NCBI RefSeq assembly: GCF_031348265.1
Contig: NZ_CP133771.1
Span: forward strand, 1,674,001-1,738,000
Length of the DNA stretch: 64,000 bases
Source of the DNA: Streptomyces collinus
GTDB lineage: Bacteria; Actinomycetota; Actinomycetes; Streptomycetales; Streptomycetaceae
Direction: 5' to 3'
Below, piece after piece: positions 1-10,817 of this stretch. Under the pieces are notes generated by a model, which did no database searches, was not told where the DNA came from, and was given only the letters and a program-made list of their open reading frames with translations. A program made the position numbers and the translations under genes. Within the stretch, counting starts at the first letter, position 1. Every line of letters starts with the position of its first letter.

Positions 1-1139
1 AACGCGTCCACCTCGTCGTCGCGAAGGTTCAGCGGCGGCATCAGCCGGACGACGTCGGGGGCGGGCACGTTCACCAGGAATCCGGCCTCCTGAGCCGCCT
101 GGCGCACCTGGGGCGCGAGCGGCTCGGTCAGCACGATACCCAGGAGGAGTCCCGTACCCCGGACGAAATCGATCAACGGATGACCGAGGCCCTCGATTTC
201 GTCCCGCAACCTCTCGCTCTGCCGCTTGACGTTCTCCAGCAACCCCTCGTTCTCGATGGTGTCGAGGACGGCGAGCCCGGCGGCGCAGGCGACCGGGTTG
301 CCGCCGAAGGTGGTGCCGTGCTGGCCGGGCTGGAGCAGGTCGGCCGCGCGCCCGAAGGCGACGGTGGCGCCCAGCGGCAACCCGCCGCCGAGCTGCTTGG
401 CGAGGGTGACGACGTCGGGCAGGACGCCCTCGTGGGCCTGGTACTCGAACCAGTGACCGGTCCGGCCGATGCCGGTCTGCACCTCGTCGAGGACGAGGAG
501 CGCCCCGGTCGCGGCCGTGATGGCCCGGGCCGCCTTGAGGTAGCCGGCCGGCGGGACGACCACGCCGAGTTCGCCCTGGATCGGTTCGAGGATGACGAGC
601 GCGGTCTCCTCGGTGACGGCGGCGGCCAGGGCCTGCGCGTCGCCGAACGGCACGTGCGTGACGTCGCCGGGCAGCGGCAGGAACGGCTCGCGCTTGCCGG
701 CCTGGCCGGTCATGGCCAGCGCGCCCATGGTGCGGCCGTGGAAGGCGCCCTCGGTGGCCACGATGTGAGTCCGGCCGGTCAGCCGGCCGATCTTGAACGC
801 GGCCTCGTTGGCCTCGGCGCCGGAGTTGCAGAAGAAGACCTTGCCGTCCCGGCCGAAGAGGCGCAGCAGCCGTTCGGCGAGGGCGACGGTGGGTTCAGCC
901 ATGAAGAAGTTGGAGATGTGGCCGAGGGAGCCGATCTGCCGGGTCACGGCCTCCACCACCGCCGGGTGGGCGTGGCCGAGGGCGTTGGTGGCGATGCCGC
1001 CGACGAAGTCGAGGTAGGAGGTGCCGTCGGCGTCCCACACGCGGGTGCCCTCGCCGCGGGCCAGGGGCAGCAGCGGGGTGCCGTAGTTGTTCATGAGTGC
1101 GCCCTGCCACCGCTCGGCGTACTCCTGATGGGCGGTCAT
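1..1139 (-). CDS. argD: Acetylornithine aminotransferase (3' end outside window)
   Basis: PLP enzyme that transaminates N-acetylglutamate semialdehyde to N-acetylornithine in arginine synthesis. The visible 379 codons begin [11 protein letters not shown] and contain the class III aminotransferase landmarks: an [13 protein letters not shown] stretch, [12 protein letters not shown] with the PLP-binding Asp, and TLAKQLGGG with the Schiff-base Lys near residue 245. The ATG (1139-1137) overlaps the argB TGA in an ATGA, so the two are translationally coupled. The frame is still open at base 1, so only the last residues are missing. It is the fourth gene of the leftward arg operon. Confidence 0.95.
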   Translation of the reverse strand, partial: MTAHQEYAERWQGALMNNYGTPLLPLARGEGTRVWDADGTSYLDFVGGIATNALGHAHPAVVEAVTRQIGSLGHISNFFMAEPTVALAERLLRLFGRDGKVFFCNSGAEANEAAFKIGRLTGRTHIVATEGAFHGRTMGALAMTGQAGKREPFLPLPGDVTHVPFGDAQALAAAVTEETALVILEPIQGELGVVVPPAGYLKAARAITAATGALLVLDEVQTGIGRTGHWFEYQAHEGVLPDVVTLAKQLGGGLPLGATVAFGRAADLLQPGQHGTTFGGNPVACAAGLAVLDTIENEGLLENVKRQSERLRDEIEGLGHPLIDFVRGTGLLLGIVLTEPLAPQVRQAAQEAGFLVNVPAPDVVRLMPPLNLRDDEVDA

Positions 1140-2046
1140 ACGGCGTCCCCCTCTTGCTCGTCGGGCACGACCATCGTGCCGATGCCCTCGTCGGTGAAGA
1201 TCTCCAGCAGGATCGAGTGCTGGACCCGGCCGTCGATGACGCGGGCGGTGGTCACGCCGTTGCGCACGGCGTGCAGGCAGCCCTCCATCTTCGGCACCAT
1301 GCCGGACGACAGGTCCGGCAGCAGCCGCTCCAGCTCGGTGGCGGTGAGGCGGCTGATCACCTCGTCGCTGTGCGGCCAGTCCTCGTAGAGGCCCTCGACG
1401 TCCGTGAGGACCATGAGGGTTTCGGCGCCCAGTGCAGCAGCGAGTGCCGCAGCCGCCGTATCAGCATTGACGTTGTAGACATGTCCGTCGTCCTGGGAGC
1501 GGGCGATCGACGAGACGACCGGGATGCGGCCGTCGGCGAGCAGGGCCTCGATGGCGCCGGTGTCGATAGCGGTGATCTCGCCGACCCGTCCGATGTCGAC
1601 CAGCTCTCCGTCGATCTCGGGCTGGTGCTTGGTGGCGGTGATGGTGTGCGCGTCCTCGCCGGTCAGGCCGACGGCGAGGGGCCCGTGCTGGTTGAGCAGC
1701 CCGACCAGTTCACGCTGGACCTGCCCGGCCAGCACCATCCGGACGACGTCCATGGCGTCCTCGGTGGTCACCCGCAGGCCCGCCTTGAACTCGCTGACGA
1801 TGCCGTGCTGGTCGAGGGCGGCGCTGATCTGCGGGCCGCCGCCGTGCACGACGACGGGCTTGAGGCCGGCGTGGTGCAGGAACACCACGTCCTTCGCGAA
1901 GGCGGCCTTGAGGTCCTCGTCGATCATGGCGTTGCCGCCGAACTTGATGACGACCGTCTTGCCGTTGTGCCGGACCAGCCAGGGCAGTGCCTCGATGAGG
2001 ATCTGCGCCTTGGGCAGCGCGGTGTGCTTGCGCGTCGCTCCAGTGC

Positions 2047-2050
<4 letters not shown>
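1136..2050 (-). CDS. argB: N-acetylglutamate kinase
   Basis: Phosphorylates N-acetylglutamate, the second step of arginine synthesis and usually the arginine-inhibited one in organisms with ArgJ. The 304-aa protein has the amino-acid-kinase motifs KFGGNAM (residues 36-42) and VVHGGGP (68-73). The N-terminal extension before the kinase core is the kind that forms the interlaced hexamer in arginine-sensitive enzymes; that role is inferred here. The start MSTGATRK is fixed by the ATGA overlap with the argJ stop. An upstream in-frame extension lies wholly inside argJ and was rejected. Confidence 0.96.
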
Positions 2051-4235
<2,185 letters not shown>

Positions 4236-4242
4236 TTAGAGG

Positions 4243-4277
4243 GCATGACTATACGTTTCGCTGCACGTTTATGCAAT
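4243..4277. promoter_or_regulatory. Tandem ARG-box-like operator of the argCJBD operon
   Basis: On the minus strand the bases upstream of argC read TTGCATAAACGTGCAG (4276-4261) followed by AACGTATAGTCATGC (4257-4243). Each has the AT-rich core with CAT/TGCA-type arms seen in ARG boxes, and the two lie next to each other, as ArgR/AhrC hexamers prefer. They sit 20-55 bases from the argC ATG, where binding would block transcription. The AT-rich sequence stands out from the surrounding GC-rich DNA. The assignment rests on pattern and position only. Confidence 0.6.
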
Positions 4278-4386
4278 CCCATTCAGGGGCGGCGCGGCTG
4301 CCGCGGCGGCGGTCCCGGAAACCAGCTTTGTCCTGGCCATGACCACAGGTTAAGGTCCCCGGGCACATTTCAGGGGATCACGGCGG

Positions 4387-5088
4387 GTGGGGGACATGGC
4401 CGAGGAAAACGACGCGCCCATGAGCAGCGCGAACGCGTGGGGGCAGGCGCTCGCCGCGGTGGTGCTGGTGGGGGCACTCGGCGCCGGCTTCTGGGGACTG
4501 GCGAAGACGTCGTCCGCGGAGAGCGAGCCGAAGCCCGCCACCTGCTCCGACGGGGAGACCCCGGCCCCGCAGGGCAAGCACCTCTCCGGCGCGCAGCTGT
4601 GCGAGGCACTGAACCGGTCCGACCTGGCCGCACTGCTGGGCACGCCCACCGAGATGGCGAAGACCGCATACGGCAGTGACAGCTCCATCGGGTCCCCCGG
4701 CGGCAAGGACATCGCCACACCGCAGGCGCAGGTCGAGTTCGAGACGTACACCGTCACGCTCTCGGCGACCTACGACGGCCTCCCGGTGGCCGGGTCGGAA
4801 ACCCTGCTCGGAAGCGACGCCCGTCGGCAGAAGGTACTGGGCCGCCCGGGGGTGCTCTACTCGAACCGCACCGTCAGCATCAGCTTCCGGATCGACGGCG
4901 GCGACGCCGACAGCGGTCCCGGCGTCCCCGCCCGGGCCCTCACCGTGGCCCAGGACGCGAAGGACCGCGGCGGCTCCCTCGACGTCACCCTGTGGCGCGC
5001 GGACGGTGTCGTGCCGGACGACGCGGTGCTGCTGCGCGTCGCGGAGACGGTGCTGCCGACGGTCCCGGGCTGGAAGGCGCGCGGCTGA
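4387..5088 (+). CDS. Membrane-anchored protein of unknown function (DUF6215-like)
   Basis: A 233-aa protein with a short cytoplasmic N-terminus, one membrane segment (about residues 20-40, ALAAVVLVGALGAGFWGLA) and an extracytoplasmic domain of about 190 residues with two early Cys (TC...LC) that could form a disulfide. It resembles the DUF6215 proteins of Streptomyces as I remember them; no enzyme motif is visible. The GTG start was chosen because AGGGGA (4372-4377) lies 9 bases upstream; an in-frame ATG at 4396 is an alternative. It is divergent from argC and converges on the arabinofuranosidase gene. Confidence 0.75.
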   Translation: MGDMAEENDAPMSSANAWGQALAAVVLVGALGAGFWGLAKTSSAESEPKPATCSDGETPAPQGKHLSGAQLCEALNRSDLAALLGTPTEMAKTAYGSDSSIGSPGGKDIATPQAQVEFETYTVTLSATYDGLPVAGSETLLGSDARRQKVLGRPGVLYSNRTVSISFRIDGGDADSGPGVPARALTVAQDAKDRGGSLDVTLWRADGVVPDDAVLLRVAETVLPTVPGWKARG

Positions 5089-5110
5089 GCCCGCGCCCGG
5101 CCGCTTTCAC

Positions 5111-5146
5111 GGTGTGGGCCGCCGCCCCGGGGCGGCGGCCCACACC
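5111..5146. terminator. Perfect 36-bp palindrome, bidirectional terminator
   Basis: GGTGTGGGCCGCCGCCCC is followed directly by its exact reverse complement: an 18-bp stem with no unpaired centre. It lies 22 bases after the stop at 5088 and 9 bases from the stop of the convergent gene at 5155, so it can stop transcription from both sides. There is no T tract, as is usual in Streptomyces. Confidence 0.85.
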
Positions 5147-5154
5147 GGCGAGTG

Positions 5155-7641
5155 CTACTTCTGCTTGATCCTCAGGAAGGTGACGGAGTTCGCCGGGAAG
5201 GTGTACGTGAACTTCGGGGCCACGCCCCGCAGGGTGGACGTCACCGGCGTCACCGGTGTGTCCGTCTCGGTGTTCACGGCGTCCTCGTCGGCGGCCAGCG
5301 TGGTCACGCGGGCCGTGGAGGCGACCTTGGCGCCACCGAGGTCGACGGCCGTACGGGCCTCGGCGGACTGGGCGTTGACGACCTTGACGATCAGGTCACC
5401 GGTCTTCGCGTCCTGGGTGACGACCTGGCGGAACGGCTCGGCCGGCTTGTCGTCCTTGAAGCTGCCCCACTCCTTGCCGTCGAGGAAGAGGGTGACCTGG
5501 CGGCCGCGGACCTTGATGTCGATGTCGTAGGCACGGCCGGTCTCGACCGACCCGGGCTTCGTCATCAGGGTGCCCTTGCCGCCGTCCACGGCCTGCTCGA
5601 TCGCCGACTGGGTGTTGTTCCAGCCGCCCAGGTTCCACCAGTAGTAGTTGCCGGTGTCCTTGACGCCGAAGGCGACGAGGAAGCCCTCCTTACCGGCCTT
5701 CTTGGTGGCTTTCACATGCAGGTCGTAGTCCTTCCAGGCCGGGTCGCCCGCCGTGACCAGGGTGTTCTCGGCGGCGGTGTCGCTCTGGACGTAACTCCCG
5801 TCCTGGACGCTCCAGCTGCCCCGGCCGCTGGTCGTCCACTTCGAGGCGTCACCCGAGAAGTCGTCGCTCAGCAGGGTCGAGCCGTCCGCCGAGGTCACCT
5901 TCACATCGTCGTACGCGGCGCTGGTCGCCCACGTCGACAGGCCGACGGCGCCGGTGATGGGGCCGCTGACGTTCGGGGTCGTGGTGGCCTTCGAGGGGAC
6001 GACGCGGTCGCCGACGTTGGTCATGAACAGCTTCTGGACCTCGTAGTTGGCCGAGTTCCAGGAGGCCCGGTTGTTGAACCAGATCATGTCCGGGCGCCAC
6101 TGCACGTAGTCCTCGTTGGCGAGCAGCGGGGCGTAGGAGGCGAGCTTGACGACGTCGGCGTTGCGCTCCAGGCCCGTCATGAAGGCGGCTTCGGCCAGGC
6201 CGTTCTTCCACGCGTTGCCCTGGGAGGCGTACTCGCCGAGAAAGACCTTGGGGCCCTTGCGGTCGTAGGAGTCGTAGCGGTCGTTGTTCTGCAGGAACCA
6301 GTTCGGGCTGTTGTAGTAGTGCTCGTCGACCATGTCGACCTTGCCCTCGCGGTTGAGCTGCCAGGCGGTGTCGAAGGTCGTGCCGGCGTCGTCCGGGCCC
6401 GAGTTGGAGATGACGGTGATGCCCGGGTACTTCGCCTTGATGGCCGTCCGGAACCGCTCGAAACGCGCGAAGAACTCCTTCGGGAGGTTCTCCTCGTTGC
6501 CGACCCCGAGGTGGGTCAGGTGGAAGGGCTTGGGGTGGCCCATCTGCGCGCGCACCTTGCCCCACGTGGAGGTCGCCGGTCCGTTGGCGAACTCGATGAG
6601 GTCGAGGGTGTCCTGGATGTGCCGCTTGAGCAGCGCCTCGTCGTCGGTGGCCTTGTTCTGGCCGCAGCCGGTCACCAGGGCGGGGACGACGGGCAGCGGC
6701 ATGGCGCCGATGTCCTCGGAGAAGCGGAAGTACTCGTAGTAGCCGAGGCCGTAGCTCTGGTTGTAGCCCCAGACGTTGGCGTTGGTGGCGCGCTGCTCTA
6801 CGGGTCCGACGGTGTCCTTCCACTGGTAGCTGCGCTTGCGCTGCCAGTTCGAGGCCTCGCTGTAGTCCTCCATGGAGCCGGTGTTGACCAGGCAGCCGCC
6901 GGGGAAGCGCACGAAGCCGGGCTTGAGGGCGGCGATCTTCTCGGCGAGGTCCTTGCGCAGGCCGTTCGGCTGGTTCTTGTAGGTGTCGCGCGGGAACAGC
7001 GACACCTCGTCCAGCGCGGCGGCATTCGTCGAGGCGACAGCGAGACGGCCGCGGTTGCTCGTGCGGGTCGCCGTGAACGTGGCCTTGTACTTGGCCCAGC
7101 CGCCCTTCACGGCGACCTGCCGGGCGGTGGCGAGCGTGCCCGCGGTGTCCTTGAGCGAGACCGTGAGCGTGGTGCCGCTCGTGGCGCGGGCCCAGACGGA
7201 GAAGTCGTACCGCTTGCCCTTGTCGACCCGGATGCCGGTGTTGTAGCCGGCGTTCGTGACGGACGAGCCGGCGCCCAGGGAGAGGTAGTTGCGGTTGCGC
7301 TCGTTGAGGCGGCCCGAGTCGTTGACGACCTCAGCCGTACCGCCGGCCGCCCACGAGGTCAGGGGCGTGTAGGAGCCGTTGTCGGCGGTGGAGTACTCGA
7401 AGGACCGGTTCTGTACGAGCTCGGCGTACAGACCGCCGTCGGCGGCCCGGTTGATGTCCTCGAAGAAGACGCCGTACATCGTGTCGTCGATCGCGGCGCC
7501 CTTGGCGGACGGGTCGACGGTGATCGCGTAGTCGGTGACGTCCTCGGCGTGTGCGGGGGCCGGTACGAGGGCTGCTGCCGTCAGGAGGGCGGTGGTCGTG
7601 AGACCCAGTCTCCATCGGGTGCGGGCGGCGGTGCGTGGCAT
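5155..7641 (-). CDS. Secreted GH51 alpha-L-arabinofuranosidase
   Basis: Removes arabinofuranosyl side chains from plant hemicellulose outside the cell. The 828-aa protein starts with a Sec-type signal (MPRTAARTRWR, a hydrophobic stretch, cleavage after AHA near residue 32). The catalytic barrel shows the acid/base Glu383 in GVGNEEN and the nucleophile Glu470 in FLGEYAS. A CBM4_9-like beta-sandwich insert (about 77-216) and a LamG/DUF1080-like domain (about 575-715, starting DDFSGDASKW) interrupt the usual GH51 layout. The ATG at 7641 has GGAG five bases upstream; an in-frame ATG at 7689 would put an unlikely polar leader before the signal peptide. Divergently transcribed from the DUF6314-like gene. 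Confidence 0.9.
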   Translation of the reverse strand: MPRTAARTRWRLGLTTTALLTAAALVPAPAHAEDVTDYAITVDPSAKGAAIDDTMYGVFFEDINRAADGGLYAELVQNRSFEYSTADNGSYTPLTSWAAGGTAEVVNDSGRLNERNRNYLSLGAGSSVTNAGYNTGIRVDKGKRYDFSVWARATSGTTLTVSLKDTAGTLATARQVAVKGGWAKYKATFTATRTSNRGRLAVASTNAAALDEVSLFPRDTYKNQPNGLRKDLAEKIAALKPGFVRFPGGCLVNTGSMEDYSEASNWQRKRSYQWKDTVGPVEQRATNANVWGYNQSYGLGYYEYFRFSEDIGAMPLPVVPALVTGCGQNKATDDEALLKRHIQDTLDLIEFANGPATSTWGKVRAQMGHPKPFHLTHLGVGNEENLPKEFFARFERFRTAIKAKYPGITVISNSGPDDAGTTFDTAWQLNREGKVDMVDEHYYNSPNWFLQNNDRYDSYDRKGPKVFLGEYASQGNAWKNGLAEAAFMTGLERNADVVKLASYAPLLANEDYVQWRPDMIWFNNRASWNSANYEVQKLFMTNVGDRVVPSKATTTPNVSGPITGAVGLSTWATSAAYDDVKVTSADGSTLLSDDFSGDASKWTTSGRGSWSVQDGSYVQSDTAAENTLVTAGDPAWKDYDLHVKATKKAGKEGFLVAFGVKDTGNYYWWNLGGWNNTQSAIEQAVDGGKGTLMTKPGSVETGRAYDIDIKVRGRQVTLFLDGKEWGSFKDDKPAEPFRQVVTQDAKTGDLIVKVVNAQSAEARTAVDLGGAKVASTARVTTLAADEDAVNTETDTPVTPVTSTLRGVAPKFTYTFPANSVTFLRIKQK

Positions 7642-7727
7642 GGATACTCCGCGGCTCTCTGGTAGAGGAGTGTTCGAAATATCAGACATTGATCAGCACT
7701 TCGAACGGCAAGATAAGGAGGGGGCGG

Positions 7728-8228
7728 ATGCGCGTCAATGGGTCGCGCAGCAACGCGTGGGACGGAGAGCGGTACGGGATGGGCGAGTTCTGGCCAGTGC
7801 CGGATGCACTGACGTTTCTGGCCGGGCGCTGGCGCGTGACACGGTCGGTGCGGGATCTCGCGAGCGGCGCGGAGGGGGAGTTCACCGGCACCACCGACTT
7901 CCGCGCGGACGAGACGGAGGAGCCCGGCGGGCTGCTGCACCACGAGTCCGGCACCTTCGTCTGGCAGGGCGTCGCCCGGCCCGCGGAGCGGATTCTGCGG
8001 TTCCTGCCCGGTCCGGGCGGCACGGCGGACGTGCGGTTCACCGACGGGCGGCCGTTCCACGACCTGGACCTGACGTCCGGCCGCCACGTCGCCGACCACC
8101 CCTGCTCGGCGGACCTCTACCGCGGGGAGTTCACCGTCCTCGACGCGGACCACTGGCGGACGGTGTGGCACGTCGGCGGCCCCGCCAAGGACCTGGTACT
8201 GCGCACCGGCTACGCGCGCGAGGGCTGA
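7728..8228 (+). CDS. DUF6314-like small protein
   Basis: A 166-aa soluble protein with no signal peptide or membrane segment. The pattern FLAGRWRVTRSVRD ... GEFTGTTDF ... HHESGTFVWQG ... WRTVWHVGGPAKDLVLRTGY matches the DUF6314 family as I know it, probably a lipocalin-like beta-barrel; the ligand is unknown. The start is set by a strong AAGGAGG (7715-7721), 6 bases before the ATG. Its last 19 bases overlap the 3' end of the convergent histidine-phosphatase-like gene. Confidence 0.75.
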   Translation: MRVNGSRSNAWDGERYGMGEFWPVPDALTFLAGRWRVTRSVRDLASGAEGEFTGTTDFRADETEEPGGLLHHESGTFVWQGVARPAERILRFLPGPGGTADVRFTDGRPFHDLDLTSGRHVADHPCSADLYRGEFTVLDADHWRTVWHVGGPAKDLVLRTGYAREG

Positions 8229-8803
8229 GCCGACGCCCCGTCGAAGCGCAGGTTCCAGCGCCCCGCCCGGCCCGTCACGGACGTCGTCGACAGCGGGCGG
8301 ACGTCGATGTTCCAGTACGTCGAGGGCGGTGCCTTCAGGGCGTACACCAGGGCCGCCCGGATCACGGACGGCTCGGCAACCGCCACGACCCGGCAGCCGT
8401 CCTCGACGGGCCGGGTGTCGAGCCAGCCGCCGACCCGGGTGATGAAGTCGACCAGCGACTCACCGCCGTGCGGTGTGGCGCGCGGGTCGGCGAGCCAGGC
8501 GTCCACGGCATCCGGCTCCCGGGCCATCGCCTCGCCCAGGGTCAGCCCGCGCCACCGGCCCATGCCGCAGTCGCGCAGGCCGAGCTGCACCAGCGGCGCG
8601 TATCCGAGCCCCTCCCCCGTCGCCCGGCTGCGCGGAGTCGGCGAGCAGTAGCGCAGTTCGGCCGCGGCGAGCGGCAGCAGCTCCTGTGCGACCCGCTCCA
8701 CCTCGGCCCAGCCGGCCTGGTCCAGCGGCCGTTCGTCCTCGAAACGCTCGGCGAGCAGCGGGGAGCTGCGCGCGGCGGCGACGAAGGTGACCCGAAGTGG
8801 CAT
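8210..8803 (-). CDS. Histidine-phosphatase-fold protein lacking the catalytic histidines
   Basis: A 197-aa protein with the overall plan of the histidine phosphatase (phosphoglycerate mutase-like) superfamily: beta-strand 1 (LRVTFVAAA), the YCSPTPRSRATGEGL helix, a MGRWRGLTLGEA loop like the family's G.WEG.. segment, PHGGESL, and a C-terminal VVAVAEPSVIRAAL strand-helix. The signature RHG is replaced by AAA (residues 9-11), and the second active-site His (normally in SHGG.IR) is Glu in AEPSVIR. It is therefore probably not a phosphatase. No Shine-Dalgarno precedes the ATG, so translation may be leaderless. Function unknown. Confidence 0.8.
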   Translation of the reverse strand: MPLRVTFVAAARSSPLLAERFEDERPLDQAGWAEVERVAQELLPLAAAELRYCSPTPRSRATGEGLGYAPLVQLGLRDCGMGRWRGLTLGEAMAREPDAVDAWLADPRATPHGGESLVDFITRVGGWLDTRPVEDGCRVVAVAEPSVIRAALVYALKAPPSTYWNIDVRPLSTTSVTGRAGRWNLRFDGASAQPSRA

Positions 8804-8876
8804 GCGGCGATGGTGGACGCAGCAAGTGCGCAGGTCAAGAGGTGTTACCTACGAGTTACCGAGGGTGCGCCGGCCC

Positions 8877-9317
8877 TCACGGGCCGAAGACCAGCGCCAT
8901 CCAGTCCCCGGGGCGCTCCAGTGCCGCGAACCCGTGCCGCGCGTACACCTCGTGGGCGTCGTGCGTGGCGAGCAGCACCCGCCGCACCCCGTACGACCGC
9001 AGCTCGTCCCGTACGGCGGCCACGAGCGCGCCTCCGACGCCCTTGCCGCGTACCGACGGATCGACGTACACGTCACACAGCCACCCGAAGGTCGCCCGGT
9101 CGGTGATCACCCGGGCGTAGGCGATCTGCTCCCCCGACACCGTCTCGTACACGCCGAAGTTGAGCGACCCCTCGATCGCCCGGTCCTGCTTCTCCCGGGG
9201 GCGCCCCAGCGCCCAGTACGCGTCGGTGGACAGCCAGTGGTGCACGCGCCCGCGGTCGACGCGGGCGGGGTCGGTGGAGATCTCGTAGCCCTCGGGCAGG
9301 CTCGGGGTGTCGGTCAT
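8877..9317 (-). CDS. GNAT-family N-acetyltransferase
   Basis: A 146-aa single-domain acetyltransferase. The acetyl-CoA binding loop is VYVDPSVRGKGVGGALV (the R/Q-x-x-G-x-G/A signature) at about residues 85-101, followed by the LLATHDAHEVYARHGF strand-helix and the Tyr often used as general acid. The substrate cannot be told. It stands alone between the phosphatase-like gene and the MocR regulator, with about 40-70 bases on each side. Confidence 0.88.
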   Translation of the reverse strand: MTDTPSLPEGYEISTDPARVDRGRVHHWLSTDAYWALGRPREKQDRAIEGSLNFGVYETVSGEQIAYARVITDRATFGWLCDVYVDPSVRGKGVGGALVAAVRDELRSYGVRRVLLATHDAHEVYARHGFAALERPGDWMALVFGP

Positions 9318-9358
9318 GTGCGCGATGCTCGCAGGCGGCCCGCGGGAGCGTCGAGCGG

Positions 9359-10795
9359 TTATCCGAGCACCTCGTCACAGGCCGTGCGCAGTCGTCGTAC
9401 GCCCTCGGCGATCTCCCCGGTCCCGGCGACCGCCGCGAAGCTCAGCCGGACGTGTGCGGCCGGTGGTTCGGCGCTGAAGTACGGACGGCCGGGCGTGAGG
9501 GCGACGCCGGCCCGCAGGGCCGCGGAGGTCAGGGCCGACTCGTCCGTGCCGTCGGGCAGGCGGGGCCACAGGTGGTAGCCGCCGGAGGGGACGTGCGGCA
9601 GGGCGAGCTCGGGCAGGTGCAGGGCGAGGGCGCCGGTCATCGCGTCCCGGCGGGCCTTCAACGCCGCGGAGACGGCCCGCAGATGACGCGGCCAGGCGGG
9701 CGAGCCGACGAGTTCGAGTGCGGCCTCCTGGAGGGGGCGCGGCACGAAGAACGTGTCGACGACCTGGATGGCCCGCAGCCGCTCCAGGACCGGCCCGCGC
9801 GCGGCCAGGGCGCTGACCCGGAAGCTGGGCGAGGTCGCCTTGGTGAGCGAGGAGACGTGCACGACGACGCCGTCGGGGTCGTCGGCGGCCAAGGGGCGCG
9901 GCAGCGGCCCCGCGTCCTCGTGCACCAGCCGCCGTACGAAGTCGTCCTCGACGACGAACGCGCCCGCCTCCCGGGCGATGCGCAGCACCTCGGCGCGCCG
10001 CCCGGGCGCCAGGACCGCGCCGGTGGGGTTCTGGAAGAGCGGCTGGCAGACGAAGGCCGGGGCGCCGGTGGCGCGGAACGCGTCCGCGAGCAGCTCCGGC
10101 CGCACCCCGTCGGCGTCCACCGGGACGGGGACCGGACGCAGGCCCGCCGCCCGGGCGATGGCGAGCATGCCGGGGTAGGTCGGCGACTCGACCAGGACGG
10201 GCGCGCCGGGCGGGGCGAGGGCGCGCAGGGCGGTGGTGAGCGCGGACTGCCCGCCGGCGGTGATCAGCACCTCGGCGGCCGTCACCGCGCCGCCGATGCT
10301 CCGCGCGAACCATTCGCGCAGCTCCGGCAGTCCCTCCATGGGCGGGCGCCCCCAGGCGCCGGGGCGTCGCCCGGCCCGTGAGAGGGCGGCGGCCATCGCC
10401 CGCTCCGGCTGGAGCGACGGGTGCAGATAGCCGCCGTTGAACTCGATCACGCCGGGCGGCGGTGCGGCCAGGGACACCAGCACGCCGGAGGCGTCGACCG
10501 AGCGCGGTACGAGGTCGGCGGCTCCGTCGGCGCTGAGGGCGACCTCCTGCCAGGAGGTGTCCCCGGCGGGGGCCGGTGCCGTACGGGCCTGCGCGCGGAA
10601 CGCGCCCGCTCCGGGGCGAGTGACCACCAGGCCCTCGGCGGCGAGCTGCGCCAGGGCCCGTGACACCGTCACGGGGCTCACCCGGAACCGCTCGACGAGC
10701 GCCCGGCTCGACGGCAGCTTTCCACCGGGTGAGTAGCGGTCGAGCTCCCGCCTGAGCTGTTTGGCCAGTTCATCCACGCTGCTACGCTCTTGCAT
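9359..10795 (-). CDS. MocR-type regulator: GntR DNA-binding domain fused to an aminotransferase-like domain
   Basis: A 478-aa regulator. Residues 1-70 form a GntR winged helix (MQERSSVDELAKQLRREL ... LPSSRALVERFRVSPVTVSRALAQLAAEGLV). After a linker comes a fold-type-I PLP domain with the NPTG motif (QPLFQNPTGAVL) and the Lys in SSLTKATSPSFR. MocR proteins use PLP or an aldimine as effector and often control a divergent transporter or vitamin B6 gene. Here the divergent gene is an EamA exporter, a plausible target. The ATG overlaps that gene's ATG in a single CATG. A longer upstream frame lies inside the exporter gene and was rejected. Confidence 0.92.
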   Translation of the reverse strand: MQERSSVDELAKQLRRELDRYSPGGKLPSSRALVERFRVSPVTVSRALAQLAAEGLVVTRPGAGAFRAQARTAPAPAGDTSWQEVALSADGAADLVPRSVDASGVLVSLAAPPPGVIEFNGGYLHPSLQPERAMAAALSRAGRRPGAWGRPPMEGLPELREWFARSIGGAVTAAEVLITAGGQSALTTALRALAPPGAPVLVESPTYPGMLAIARAAGLRPVPVPVDADGVRPELLADAFRATGAPAFVCQPLFQNPTGAVLAPGRRAEVLRIAREAGAFVVEDDFVRRLVHEDAGPLPRPLAADDPDGVVVHVSSLTKATSPSFRVSALAARGPVLERLRAIQVVDTFFVPRPLQEAALELVGSPAWPRHLRAVSAALKARRDAMTGALALHLPELALPHVPSGGYHLWPRLPDGTDESALTSAALRAGVALTPGRPYFSAEPPAAHVRLSFAAVAGTGEIAEGVRRLRTACDEVLG

Positions 10796-10817
10796 GAGAG
10801 CACACAGTAGCGCTACT
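10781..10817. promoter_or_regulatory. Palindromic putative operator over the overlapping MocR/EamA starts
   Basis: GCTAC (10781-10785) pairs with GTAGC (10807-10811), and a 12-bp perfect palindrome AGTAGCGCTACT spans 10806-10817. The shared CATG (10793-10796) sits between, inside a near-palindromic CTCTTGCATGAGAG. Repeated GTAG/CTAC elements around the start fit a self-regulating GntR/MocR protein that also controls the divergent transporter. Binding has not been shown. Confidence 0.5.

Noticed and set aside
5152..7665. Plus-strand open frame of 837 codons opposite the arabinofuranosidase
   Set aside because: The minus-strand frame has a signal peptide and GH51 catalytic residues; the opposite frame has none and lacks a sensible start.
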